Shown one piece after another: positions 10,946 through 21,878 of a DNA stretch of 64,000 bases. A program made the position numbers and the translations under genes. The notes under the pieces are model-generated. The model was given only the letters and a program-made list of their open reading frames with translations, ran no database searches and was not told the origin of the DNA. Positions within the stretch are counted from its first letter, which is position 1; every line of letters starts with the position of its first letter. Location: the NCBI RefSeq assembly GCF_000003195.3, contig NC_012878.2:43819047-43883046 (forward strand), given 5' to 3'. Source of the stretch: Sorghum bicolor. Its lineage: Eukaryota > Streptophyta > Magnoliopsida > Poales > Poaceae.

Positions 10946-11586
10946 TCTAAAGCAAACATTTGAGATCAAGGGAGTGCAAGAGCCTTTTGAGGTGTTTGTG
11001 ATTTGATAATCCAAGATTAAGGACCTCATTAGTTCATAGGGAGTAGCAAGTGTGCATCCACCTTCCTCATTAGGCTTGTTATGGTCAAGTGAGAGTTTGT
11101 GCTTATTACTCTTGGTGATCGTTATCACCTAGATAGCTTGGTGGTGATTGGGAGCTTGGTGATCATCCGGCGGAGCTTGTGGATAAGACTCATCTTGTGG
11201 GCAGTTTTGGGCAATTCACCATGTCGAAGCGATGAAGAATCAGCCCGCAGAGAGCACTTGATCCTTGTATGGATCAAGGGGAGCTACACCCTTGCATGGG
11301 TGCTCCAACAAGGACTAGTGAGGAGTGGTGACTCTCTGATACCTTGAGAAAACATCATGGTGTTCCTTTTCTCTTTAATTTGAGCATTTACTTTCAAGCA
11401 TTCCAATTTTTGTCTTTACATTCCTAAAATTGCCATGCTAGTATATTATTGGAACCTAGGGTGCAAAACTTTTATCGTGGTAGAATTGCAAGGAAACACA
11501 CTTTAGGCACCTAATAGGTTTTAATTACCGCTTTAATTTTTAGAATTAGCCCAATTCACCCCTTATTGGGTATCTTGATCCTTTCA
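9502..11586 (-). repeat. SIRE-1 5' LTR with internal tandem duplications
   Basis: Plus-strand limits TGAAAGGACC (9502) and GATCCTTTCA (11586), 2085 bp, the TGAAAG...CTTTCA ends typical of grass SIRE-type copia LTRs. The phrase CGCCTAGAGGGGGGTGAATAGG, normally found once at the LTR end, appears three times (9519, about 9926 as a variant, 10866), each followed by ACTAGCAGAC. The LTR therefore contains a repeated unit of about 400 bp. Confidence 0.8.
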
Positions 11587-11822
11587 GTTAATTCCGTCAA
11601 AGTGGTGATGTAATAGTTGATAAAACTATGTGATGTAGCCATTAAATTGGTATTCATGATGTATGAAATGTGGTAGAAGTTGGATATTATCAATATGATG
11701 CCCTCATCTTCCTGGGACTATCATATTATGTTATGTGGATTTTCTTTGAGAAAATCGAGGTTCCTTTCACGAATTTGTCTCGAGCAGGTGGAAAATGACA
11801 TTGTTTGCCAAGCGATCTCAGT
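11587..11822. other. Unassigned 236 bp
   Basis: AT-rich sequence between the SIRE-1 LTR and Cassandra. No ORF, inverted repeat or recognisable element was seen. Confidence 0.5.
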
Positions 11823-12102
11823 TGTAACATCCCACCTCCACAAGGTCGGGTCTGATTACATCTAGTAGCTTTTCTAGGACATAGTCATCCCTCACAGACC
11901 AACACCAGTGTTTTCGGCACACTTTGTCCTCACTCGTGCGCACCTATAAAGAACTTCCTGGTCGGTCACCTATCCCTAAATTTCTCTAGGCCAAGCATGC
12001 TTAACTTTAGAGTTCTTTGGAGATGGGATTACAGAAAAGAAGTTGCAACTTGTTGGTATGAGTATTCTATTAATCCTATTAAGCCTTGGGTGGGATGTTA
12101 CA
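11823..12102 (-). repeat. Cassandra 3' LTR
   Basis: 280 bp, TGTAACATCCC to GGGATGTTACA. Shares AGCTTTTCTAGGACATAGTC, CTTTGTCCTCACTC and CTTAACTTTAGAGTTCTTTGG with the other LTR. Confidence 0.88.
11959..12070 (-). other. 5S-rRNA-like segment in Cassandra 3' LTR
   Basis: On the minus strand the order GGTATGA...AGAACTCTAAAGTTAAGC...GCTTGG...GGGATAGGTGACC follows the plant 5S rRNA core, including the box A region (AGTTAAGCNTGCTT) and the internal control region (GGATNGGTGACC). It is degenerate and lies inside an LTR, so it is not a 5S gene. Confidence 0.75.
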
Positions 12103-12175
12103 TCCTCACCCTCTTAAGAGACTGACGTCCTCATCAGTCAACCCCAAGCCAGGAACGTACCCTCTTAGCCACGTC

Positions 12176-12451
12176 TAGGGATGAAAACGGTACGGATATT
12201 TTTCGACCGTATTCGAGACTGAATTCGTTTAGTGAGGTTCAAATTTGTCTGTATCCGAGTCTGAATATTCAACATCCAATACTGTATCTATATCAGAATA
12301 CTTAAATCGCATATTTATGATGTCGACATCTAACCGTATCTTATCCGACATGATTGACATTATCCGCATTCGAATCTGAATACGATCACAAATATGAAAA
12401 CAAATATGATATCGATAATATCCGTCCGTATCTGATCCGTTTTCATCCCTA
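12176..12451. mobile_element. hAT-type MITE inserted in Cassandra
   Basis: 276 bp. Terminal inverted repeats TAGGGATGAAAACGG (12176) and CCGTTTTCATCCCTA (to 12451), flanked by a perfect 8-bp duplication GCCACGTC (12168-12175 and 12452-12459). An 8-bp duplication with these ends is typical of hAT-derived MITEs. The interior is AT-rich with repeated GATA/TATC-like words and no ORF. Confidence 0.92.
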
Positions 12452-12570
12452 GCCACGTCCATATGTCTAGTGCCAGCACATGTGCCAAGCTGTGTGACCA
12501 CTCCGGGTCCACACCAGCCATGCACACTATGCCTGTGCAACTATGACACACGCACCCATGAAACCACTAC

Positions 12571-12587
12571 AGTCGGCTCTGATACCA
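12571..12587 (-). promoter_or_regulatory. Cassandra primer-binding site
   Basis: Minus strand TGGTATCAGAGCCGACT, three bases from the LTR; complementary to the 3' end of initiator methionine tRNA over TGGTATCAGAGC. Confidence 0.88.
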
Positions 12588-12590
12588 TTT

Positions 12591-12862
12591 TGTAACGTCC
12601 CACTTCTATGAGGCTGGGCCCGCTTCCATCTGGTAGCTTTTCTAGGACATAGTCAGCCCTCATAGACCAACACTAGTCTTTTCTGCACACTTTGTCCTCA
12701 CTCATGCGCATCCGAGAAGAACATCCCGGTCGGTCACCCATCCCTAAATTTCTCCAGAGTAAGCACGCTTAACTTTAGAGTTCTTTGGAGATGGACTTCC
12801 AGAATAGAAGTTGCAACTTGTTGGTATGAGTATCCTATTAAGCCCTAGGTCGGGATGTTACA
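12591..12862 (-). repeat. Cassandra 5' LTR
   Basis: 272 bp direct-repeat partner of 11823-12102, TGTAACGTCCC to GGGATGTTACA. Confidence 0.88.
12728..12838 (-). other. 5S-rRNA-like segment in Cassandra 5' LTR
   Basis: Better preserved than the other copy. Plus strand GGTCACCCATCC (12732-12743) and AAGCACGCTTAACTT (12760-12774) match the complement of plant 5S rRNA closely, followed by GAGTTCT and, further on, GGTATGA. In element sense these are the 5S box A and downstream control region, so the LTR may carry a polymerase III promoter (known for the family). Confidence 0.82.
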
Positions 12863-12984
12863 TCAATAGCTTTGGTGGTGGCATAGCTCCATTTCCCCAA
12901 AGTAAGCCCAAGAGCCACCAAGCTTGGCTACCTAGAGGAGGCTAACTTGGTGGAGGCCATGGCAATGGCAAAAGAGCTTACTTT

Positions 12985-14230
12985 GGTTGCAAAGGTAACG
13001 ATTGTGGTATTGAACACCGATAGTCTCCTACACTAGCCTCTACCTAGGGATGCACACAAGCATATCGACAACCACATGGGACCTCCTTGCTAGGACAAGA
13101 AAATCTAGTAGTAGTATGTACATAGGTGCCTCCAACTAGGTTCTTTTTTATGGAAAGAATATGTTGCACGTTCTTCAATAGTATCATCTTTTCGGACCGA
13201 ACTTTAGAATGGTCATACCAATACAAGAATACGCTCATGAGACCTGTTTCCCATTAGCAAGACTCTAGTCCCGCTGACCTGATAAGAAGAAAACAAAGAA
13301 GCATCAGCATACACATTTATATTAGCTGTAGTATCCATTCACCACTCAAACGAATGACAAACTGCAAAAAAATGGTAAAGAATTGCCATATTCAGATGTT
13401 CCTCCTTTAGGCTCGCTAACAATCATACATGTTTGTAGGTTTCTTTTCTCACTAGTCATGCACTTGCCCAATGCTCATTGCTCCTGCAAACAAAGCAAAC
13501 ACCTTATTTGTTCTTTTTCTTCTTATAAAAGTGGTTGTTTTCTTAGCCTTCGAGTTGTTCTCTTGCTTGTTCTTTTTTCTTTTTTTTTATGATGAGATAC
13601 ATTAGAGTTTTTCTTCTACACCATATTGGCACTAGAAGACTCAACTACTTTTCCACATGTGTCATTTAGACTCACCCTATCCTCAACATCAAGAGACCCA
13701 ATAAGCTCAACCATGCTAAACTCTTCTCTAGTGCTTTAGAGATATAGCAAAATCCCTACAGAAAGGTGATAACTTAGCGATAATACCTCTAACCACAAAC
13801 TTGTTAGGCAATATACATAGAAACTGCTTGAGTTCCTTAGCTAGTCCTTTTATTTCATGAGCCTATTCCACTAGTGAACAATTATCAACCATTTTGTAGT
13901 CATACAACTATTTCATGATGTACATCTCACTACCAGCATAAAAAACACCAAACTAAACATCAAGTGCATTGCATAATTCTTTGCTTGTCCTGCATATTAT
14001 GTAATTGTCCTCATATTTGTTATGAAAAGTACTAATTATGGCACCTCAAAATAGGTTATGATAGGCGTGAACTTTTGCTCCTATTCAAGAGTAAATTGTT
14101 TGGGCTTCTCGGTGCGCCATGATAGCAAAGTAGTCAACACCAAGACCATCTAAGCATGCAATCTCTTATAGTTTATGCCATCAAAATCATTCGGCTTTAA
14201 GGCAAAAGCAAAACCAATAAGAAAAAATTG
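12985..14230 (-). pseudogene. Copia-J: decayed gag-protease of a Ty1/copia element
   Basis: Minus-strand pieces in shifting frames keep the family order. Near 14140-13900 are relics of the gag helical domain. At about 13470-13510 is a zinc-knuckle relic (CFACRSNEHW). At about 13340-13270 is the protease to pre-integrase part (WWILQL, then ADASLFSSYQVSGTRVLLMGN), and near 13160-13100 LLKNVQHILSIKKNLVGG. Many stops; ends near 12985. No RT or integrase core follows, because Cassandra lies close by. Confidence 0.65.
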
Positions 14231-14931
14231 CTTAATATTAGGTTTTTGAATTATTAGGTATTTAGGCATTTTCATGTTAAGTTGATTCTAGAAAAATAGT
14301 AATAAATTGGTGGAGACAAATATAAGCTCGTGGATATTACCAGTGTCAACTATGATGAACATACTAATCATAACATAACCAATATTGAATTGACACATTG
14401 AAAGAAAAAATTGTACCCTGTAGAGGGACCCTTGCTCAAGGCACTGGTGGCTCCATTCATAAGAGATATTTGTGTTGCTCAAAGTTATGGACCTCAGTCA
14501 GTGTAGGTAGATGTTCGCAGTGCAGTCCCTCGCACCTCCACCATAAAAGGTGAAGAAGTAGATGATCATTCACACCACTAGGAAGAAGATGTTCCGATGA
14601 ACAACATCACCAGAACAAAGATCATATCAGCGAGCAGTCGTAGTGATGCTCCGAAAACCTGATCACCCATGCACCTAAGCAAAATCTTGATCATCCGCAT
14701 ACCCGAGCAAGTGTCATAGGTGCAGATGGCAGTTCCTAAGGTCTTCTCTCCTAACTCTCCATGCGCACAGAGGATTGGGATATATGACAAGGAAACTTAG
14801 ACGACAGTGAGAAGAGGAAATACACTAATTGACTACCATAGGATTTTCCAAACTACAAACTTCCAATGGTAGTTCTATTGTTGCTCTTTTCTAGGAGGAT
14901 TGGTCCATATATATATAAGGAGGTGAACCCT
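14231..14931. other. Unassigned sequence, possible leader or LTR of Copia-J
   Basis: No supported gene. It lies where the 5' leader of Copia-J would be. A TATATATATAAGG stretch (about 14909-14920) precedes the solo LTR. No primer-binding site was recognised. Confidence 0.35.
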
Positions 14932-15174
14932 TGTTGACGGTAGTTAAAGTATATATTATGGACCATCAACCTTTCTCACATAAATAATAGATATGAAAGA
15001 ATAGGAGGTTATTACTAACAGTTTTCATGAGTTTTGTTGAATTCATATTTTTTGTAGGGATTATTCCAGATATACAAAGGAGGATAAAAATGTTAAAAAG
15101 GACTAAACTTAACTATGACAAAGAGTACATTAGAAGACTCTGAAAGACTCTAGAAGATACCACGTCTAAGCGGG

Positions 15175-16411
15175 TGTTGATATTTGGTAACGCAATAAGG
15201 AAATGATCCGCAAGCGCACGAATATCGGTGAGCATTTCACCCGGGAGGTTATCCAGAGTTATCGTATTTATATTTTTACCACTGGGAGAAAGAGTGCATC
15301 TGACTAACCAAATCTATTGCTACTATCCCTTTAGGCACAAAGAATGTCTTTCGATGTGAGTGATAAATAGAGAAGACTGCAACCGTAGTCTCCTTCTAAC
15401 CTTGGTAAGGATGATCTACTGTTCTAATGGGGAGGCTAACGGAATCTAGACAACACAAAGGATGTTCGACCCGCACCTATAAACCCTATCCTTCCTGCTA
15501 ACGAGATGTGATCTACAAAGGTAGCTCGGAATTGTCACGTTCCTCACTACTACCACGGTCCAGCTAGTCAGGGAATATCTATGAGTACCCCAGCCTAAAC
15601 ACCACGTTTACGCCAGCAATGATTACTCTAAACTCTACGCGAAGAGATTAAAGTAAACTCATAAACCATAAGAACAATAAAACAAGAACTTACTAGAATT
15701 TAGAAGTCGAATTACTGAAGAATCCTAGGAGCAAGCTTCGGGTTAGGAGAACTTGATCCCGCAGGTACAAGCTTGGAGTAGACACCAACAAGCCCGGCTT
15801 CCTCCAATCTACACCTCCACTCTATCTCTCTCAATCTAGTAGAAACTAGAAGATCTATTTCTACCTTACATTGGTTGCTAAGCCTAAAAAGAAATATTAA
15901 TTAGAGAAGAGGTTTTCCTTCGAGGGCACCCCTCAATCTCTATGATAATTTCTTCATGTCTTCTCCAGGGGCCAAGGGGGTCTCCTTATATAGTCCTCCC
16001 CTTCTATGCGTTTTTGGGTCGATAGGCGAGGTGGTACTATGTTTTCCTTGATCCAATAGGTCGGTGGAACATCCCGAGCGAAGAGAGTCCTGATCTGGCT
16101 CTAGCAGGGGGCGGGCGCCCAGGTCCTCAGGGCAGGCGCCCTGGGCCTGGCCCCGTTTCGCCTCTGCTTCGGTCTCGTGGCTTCTGGAGTCTTCTAGATG
16201 GTAGAAAATTGCACAGTGCGTTGATATCTCTATGTAATCCCGACATGTGGGCCTTTCTCCCTTATTTCCTGATAACCCCCTGCAGAAATAGACAAACACC
16301 AAAACTCGTGAAATTCTGTCAGATAAAACCCTAAGTCTAGATGTTGATTTTATTTGGATCCTTTTCTTTGTTTATTTGATAATTAAATTTGATACTTAAG
16401 GACCGTCAACA
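15175..16411 (-). repeat. NA-1 3' LTR
   Basis: 1237 bp, TGTTGATATTTGG to GACCGTCAACA. It has a 21-bp insertion near 16120-16140 in a GC-rich palindromic run that the partner lacks. Minus-strand TATA box TATATAAG at 15985-15992. Confidence 0.93.
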
Positions 16412-18748
16412 AACTCCCCCAAGCTTACCTCTTGCTCGTCCCTGAGCAAGGATAGACTTTGCTATGGATCAGAAGTTGTTGCAATATCTTAAAAATTTGA
16501 CGGTACACATGCTTTTAAATAAGATCTCATCTCTGAGTTAGAGTAAACTGTCAAGAATTAAAACTTACTTACTTTACCTCTCACCATGGGACTTGTAACC
16601 GTCACTTCTGTCTTGAGTAGTTAAAAGATAGAACAGTCTAGCCAAGTGCCATGTCTCTTATTCTTGATCAGCTATAGCTCTGGGGTTTTTGCAGATTTTC
16701 AAATAAAACTCAGAGATTCCTTGTATGACTCTCTCATATCTCTCTTTTGTGGTATTTCTGGATCCTTACCAAGGCATTGATGGTATATGCCTTCTCTCAA
16801 GATATGTGGTATTTATGGTATAAGGCATAGTGACATTGCCTTCTCTCTCACCCTACTCTAATAAGGCTTGATATCTGGAGCTCATAGGTGGGAGACAGTT
16901 AATACATACTTACAAGACATTTATTGCATAGTCAAGCCATGGATCCAGAGAAACAAATCAATAAGCCAAATCAAGATGTGCATGTGTGGCGAATGAATGG
17001 TGTATGGTGATGATGGTAATAACAATGGTGAAAGTCTAATTCTACTTTTGCTCTTTTGAGGGGATACGTACCTTCCTTGCTTTTTGAAACTTTATGAGGA
17101 GAATGAGATGCTCTTCTTTTTCTTTCCTCTCAGGTGGGTATCTTGTATCCCTAATTCTATTATCGGACACTTGTCCATTTTTACCTCTCGTCTCACTTTT
17201 TCTTTCTTTCGAGGTTCCGGGCACTTGTCCCTTTTTATTTCCTCGTTTATATATATATATATTTTTCTTCTCTTTTCTTTCTCTTTTTTTTTCTTTTCAG
17301 AGCACTCATCTCTTGAGATAATATAGCAAGTGGTAGTAACCAAAATATTTGGAGCATTTATTTCACAGGGAATAACAGGGATAGGAAAATGTTTTTGACT
17401 ATTCTCTCCCGGATTAGGAGTAGAATATTTTTGGGTGATTCTGGAGATGGAAATGGATGGATATATGTGGATGGTACTTCTGGAGTAGAAGTAGCATATA
17501 TGAGTGAACGTGCAAGTGAATCTTGATTTAACCACATGACAAGCTCCTAAGGGTCTACACAGCTTGACCACACTCAATGCTCATAAGCAGTAAATAGTAA
17601 ATGTGTGGCTCAAAGTCTAGCAAGCATGTATATATGGCTGTGGTAGGAATTTAAACTCTCATCATACAGGAACTCATCATGCAATATTTTAAAGATTTTT
17701 CAAGATAAAGTTCTCCAGAATTCTAGCATCTCTAGGAACAGATAAACAGCAGCTCAACCTTCCCATATCATATCCGTTAACAACTTAGATTTTAGATCAA
17801 GTTTTCGTCCCACAAGTTTAGATCTAGAGCAAGCTTTAAATTATAACAGTTATGTCTAAACTTGAGAGGGAACTTTAAAATTGCAAATTAGGCAGAGCAA
17901 CTATTCATCATATCCATGATAGAGTTTTATTATTAAGATTCAGATTAGCATAGCCACTTTATTTATTTATTAAACATACTAAGCAAAAGATATATATAAG
18001 CACAAAATCTTTATTTGGTTTTTCATAGTTTATGTATTTTAATATTCTAACATAATATAAGTATAAAGATAGGTAGAAATACTTAGCGAGAATAATGGGG
18101 GTGCTCTCCCCAAGCTGAATTTTGACGTAATTTCTCTTGATGTAGCTAGCAGGTGGCAGAGGTGTATTTGAAAGTCAGTAGCATTCTGACAGCGATTAGA
18201 ATGTCCTCCGTCTGCTAGTCTTCTTGATTCTTAAATTCTATGGAGCTCAAATAGACAACAAAGCTTGTGGAACTAATTAAGTGTTAGCATAAATATCTAG
18301 CCTTCATCATGTTGAGCTTCCTTAATAAATGTTATTTATTTAGCAGGATCATGCACTTATTATTTTTATATTTTTATTGTAAGATGAAAACATATTTATT
18401 TTATTTTTATGCCACCACAGTGAATGTACTTATGGGTTTTATGCCATGAGCATACTCACATGGGGCTTACTTTTTTTTAACATTTTTATTTTCTTTTCAA
18501 GATAGCATGAACCTAAGCAAACTATTGAATGGAAAAGGATAACTACCAAGTTTACCTCTTGGCAAGGCGTTCGGTATTTTTATGTCCTCCGAACGGGACT
18601 CTCTGTTTTCTCAGTCGTCCTGGAATTCGCTAGGTGGCGTAGTCGGTGATTCCGGCGGCACCTCTCTTCGTGTATAACTATCTTCTCCCTCCACACCTGA
18701 CTCGGTGCTATGGTCTCCTCAGGACAGTTCTATTCAAGTTGTATGTCT
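16412..18748 (-). other. NA-1 3' internal region, noncoding but conserved with NA-2
   Basis: Starts with the polypurine tract (minus strand AAGCTTGGGGGAGTT, 16412-16426). No coding frame longer than chance. It aligns almost base for base with 61320-63540 of NA-2, including CTTGCTCGTCCCTGAGCAAGG (16428) and a TA/T-rich tract (17248-17300). The conservation may reflect recent common ancestry or a needed RNA element. Confidence 0.75.
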
Positions 18749-19303
18749 TCAGTCTTTATCACTTCTCCTTCGTAGTCTACCCATCCGTTCTTGATGATTT
18801 GCCTCCTCTTGGTTGCGGTTGCGTCGTCTTCTTGTCCTGACCTGCTTAGAGTCTTCAACTATATAGTTATGGTCAGAAAAATAGTTGCGTACCTTCTCAG
18901 AGGGGAAGTACATGTGGACTTCTCCGGTTCCAATGTAGATGATTGCTTTGATAGTGTTGAGGAACGGTCTTCCAAGGATGGTGGGTGGATCATATTCGTC
19001 TTCTCCCATGTCAATGACCTGAAAATCATCTAGAGCTGAATATATTGGTTGTAGGGGCATGGTTCCATACAGGAGCTGATAAGTGACTGCGGCCATTATG
19101 TTGTCGTCAGATCCGGTGTCGTAGAGTGTCTTCTGAAAAGAGTATCCATTGATTGCGCACTTGATGTTTGGAACACCAGGGTCATCCTTCTTGATCAAGA
19201 AAGGTGACCTGAGTCGACGATGTTGACCTCTTCCGACAAGGATCCAATGTTTTAAGTCTTCTGGACAAGACTTTCTACCATCTTCATCCTTTAGGTGCAT
19301 CAT
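18749..19303 (-). pseudogene. NA-1 retroviral-type aspartic protease fragment
   Basis: Minus-strand reading of 184 codons. It shows RSPFLIKKDDPGVPNIKC, the active-site box LYDTGSDDNIMAA (catalytic Asp present) and ILGRPFLNTIKAIIYIGTG, then an Arg-rich tail. The arrangement matches the gag-protease junction of Athila elements. Compared with NA-2 and Athila-A, a block of about 30 codons is missing after MPLQP, where those copies read QMADQTF and further residues before FQVIDMG. The segment would have processed gag; here it is probably non-functional. Confidence 0.75.
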
Positions 19304-21852
19304 TTAATTAGGTGTGGACCTTGACGCCTGCACCTCTTGATACGGTGTTACCCATGTTCTTCTTTGCCCAGTAGTTCGAAGTATGGTGTTGGCAATATCC
19401 TGCTCAGTGTGTTTGTGCTCATAGATCCTGGTCCTTCACTTGGTGGAGTCTTGGAGTTGTAAAACTCCTCCATGTTTTGCTTGAAGTGTACCTGTTCATA
19501 GAGACAAGGCAGAGATCAAGTGCATGGGCTCTGTTGGTGGAAAACACCAACAGAACCAAAAGTGTATTTGTTCTTCTCTAACCTTAAGCATAGTGAGCAA
19601 GACAAAGTTGATGGATAATAAGATCATGAGTGTAGTCTTTGAAACATTTGTCAGATCAGATGGCTCAACCTAATGGAAAGATGATCTATCTATATTTATG
19701 TTTTGTTTATATCTTCCAAATATTGAATGTGCAACATATTAGCTTATATGTTTAGGAGAGCGTGGGATCACGAAGGTAGTACTAAGAACAAAGATTAAAG
19801 GACTAAACATGTTGAATTAATTGAGTTGGTTAATCTGGAGTTATAAATCATACATGTTTGTCTCTTTATTTATGTGAATGCTAGAACCAAGGAGAAGCTT
19901 ATAAAAGCGATAGTCAAGTACCTTAAGGTGTTACCTTACTTGAAGAGTGACGGTACAGTATCACCTTGTGGAAGCTTTCCTTTCTTAGCGGTTGCGCATT
20001 GTGTTTGTGGCACCCTCCATGAATCATCTCTTACGAGCCACGTCTTTATTGTGCAAATTGTTAAACTTCATGTGTCACTTTCTTCATCTCCAATGCGAGT
20101 TTATCTCAGGACTTCCTAGGTTGATATTGAAAATTTTCCTGCAGGGGTTAGTCCAACAAAATATCCCATATCTACTATAGCATACTATCGGCTTAAAAAT
20201 CAACCTAGACACCATGTCTAATTTGATTTAGAAGGGCATTTTAACCTAAGCACCATGCTTAAATTAAAATCCTTTGGAAGTAAGATCATCATTCCTAAAC
20301 TAAGCACCATGCTTAATTAAGAGATAAATGAAACTAGTCCAAACCTAGACATATACTAAAGCAAATAAAGGTAGCATGAGAGCATTTATAGAGATCTACT
20401 TAAGTGGAGATGAAGTAGTGTAATTGGTATTTAACAAATTGAGCATGTCTCAAAGGTAAGGACAACCAACGTAGCAACATGGCAAAAGATTTTTTATGTA
20501 AAGTACTCCCCCAAGCTTGAATTTTACAAAATTTAAGTTTGGATGAATTTAATTCAATGTTGTGTGATGGTTGGTTGGACATACCCTGTGCTTGTCATTC
20601 ATCCGATCTTCTTGCTCCAATCCTGGAAAGGTTAGTGACAAGAATACCCGAAGGAATATTTCTACAATTATCTTTATATGCTCAATACACAAGGCAATGT
20701 TGCAAATAATTAGAAGTTCATGTTATGATCTGATAAGTGTTTGTTTTAGGACACTAAGCTTGTCCTTGGGAAACCATCAAGTTATGTTGGTGAAGTGGTT
20801 TCCCCTCCAACACCTACCTATATCAAGATCAACTCAACGAGATCTGCAATATTTATTATAGACATATGCATCGACAACCACCCTTTTAAAGTTTTTATAA
20901 ATGAAGAGGGAGAGGGGGTTGGAGATCTCAAATGTGGTAAGGATGGAGAGACAAATTGATTGGAGAGATGTTTTATATGAGCAAGGACTGGGTGAGGTAT
21001 TTATGAAATAACTTCCATGCTCACTGTTGTTCCTCTCATTCTTAAACTCCAAGGATGATTCTTCATGAATGCTTAAAATTCCTCTAGGATTGTCTCTCAA
21101 GTTTGTTTTATCTATCCATTCAATGGTGATAGCACATGGATTTTTAATGCCCTCTAGCCATTGATGTTGCTCTTCTCGATCCTCCTTCTTATGCATGGGA
21201 TGTCTAGAGAGATTCATAGGATTATCGGGAGGTTCAAGAGAAAAAGCATAGTAGAAATTATTAAGCTCAAGGATGGGTTGGATAGCCGAATTATGGGATT
21301 GAAATGTTTGGAAATCGGCTATTGAAACTTCCTCTCCTCGTCTGGGAGATGATTCCTTCTCTATCCCTAAGATTATTCTATGAAGACTAGTACAATAAGG
21401 ATGTCCATGAATGAAGACATACCTTCCTTTACTAATAGATAAAGAAAGAAGGACTCTACCAAAGGTTATATGATTAATACCAATGTAAAAATATCTAGGA
21501 AAAACATGGTCTTGTAGGGCTAGGTCTAAACCAGAATTATAGAAAGATTAACAGATTCCCTAGGTGTGGCTAAAAGTGCATTATCTTTTTGATTAAAAGA
21601 TAGGACCTCAGCTATAGAAAAGGGTTGGTTTTGACCTATTGCAGTCAACTCCGGACACAGATCGTAATTAGGGGCAGGACGTGTTGACTCCCATGGTCTA
21701 TGGCTGGTTTCCGAAGGTGCAAAGAATTTAATAATAGGTATGGAATTCTAGTTATGCATAAAGATAAAAATAAAAAGATAAAAGAATAAAAGTATAAAAG
21801 TATAATACAAGATAATAGCAAGACTCAAAGTTATCTCAGCAAACCGTCTTTC
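19304..21852 (-). other. NA-1 5' internal region, degenerate gag or leader
   Basis: About 2.5 kb between primer site and protease. Short minus-strand readings only (for example 20834-21217, and the segment after a start near 21750). No gag domain can be recognised. Short repeats of AAGCACCATGCTTAA occur at 20240-20320. Confidence 0.45.
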
Positions 21853-21870
21853 TCCCCGGCAACGGCGCCA
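21853..21870 (-). promoter_or_regulatory. NA-1 primer-binding site (Asp tRNA type)
   Basis: Minus strand TGGCGCCGTTGCCGGGGA, exactly the complement of the 3' end of plant Asp tRNA, the usual Athila primer site; 8 bp from the LTR. Confidence 0.92.
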
Positions 21871-21878
21871 GAAATGCT

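Larger units (their letters stand above)
11823..12862 (-). mobile_element. Cassandra-type TRIM element
   Basis: Two direct repeats (11823-12102 and 12591-12862) bounded by TGTAACATCCC and GGGATGTTACA. Next to the right repeat the minus strand has TGGTATCAGAGCCGACT (12571-12587), the primer-binding site. Next to the left repeat it has the purine tract AAGAGGGTGAGGA (12103-12115). It has no coding capacity. Flanks TCAGT (11818-11822) and TCAAT (12863-12867) form a 5-bp target duplication with one mismatch. The LTRs contain a 5S-rRNA-like segment, the hallmark of Cassandra elements (known family). Without the inserted MITE the element is about 750 bp, in the usual size range. Confidence 0.88.

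Noticed and set aside
12728..12838. 5S rRNA gene
   Set aside because: Only the core resembles 5S, it is degenerate, occurs twice and lies inside the Cassandra LTRs.
15940..16302. Minus-strand ORF of 120 codons in the NA-1 LTR, with related readings at 22644-23036 and 60893-61261
   Set aside because: The similarity follows from LTR identity. The frames differ in length and end, lie mostly in U3 and contain no recognisable domain, so I treat them as chance readings.
17092..17577. Minus-strand ORF of 161 codons in NA-1
   Set aside because: Low-complexity Lys/Glu and Ile/Tyr runs from the T-rich and TA-rich tract; not preserved as a frame in NA-2.
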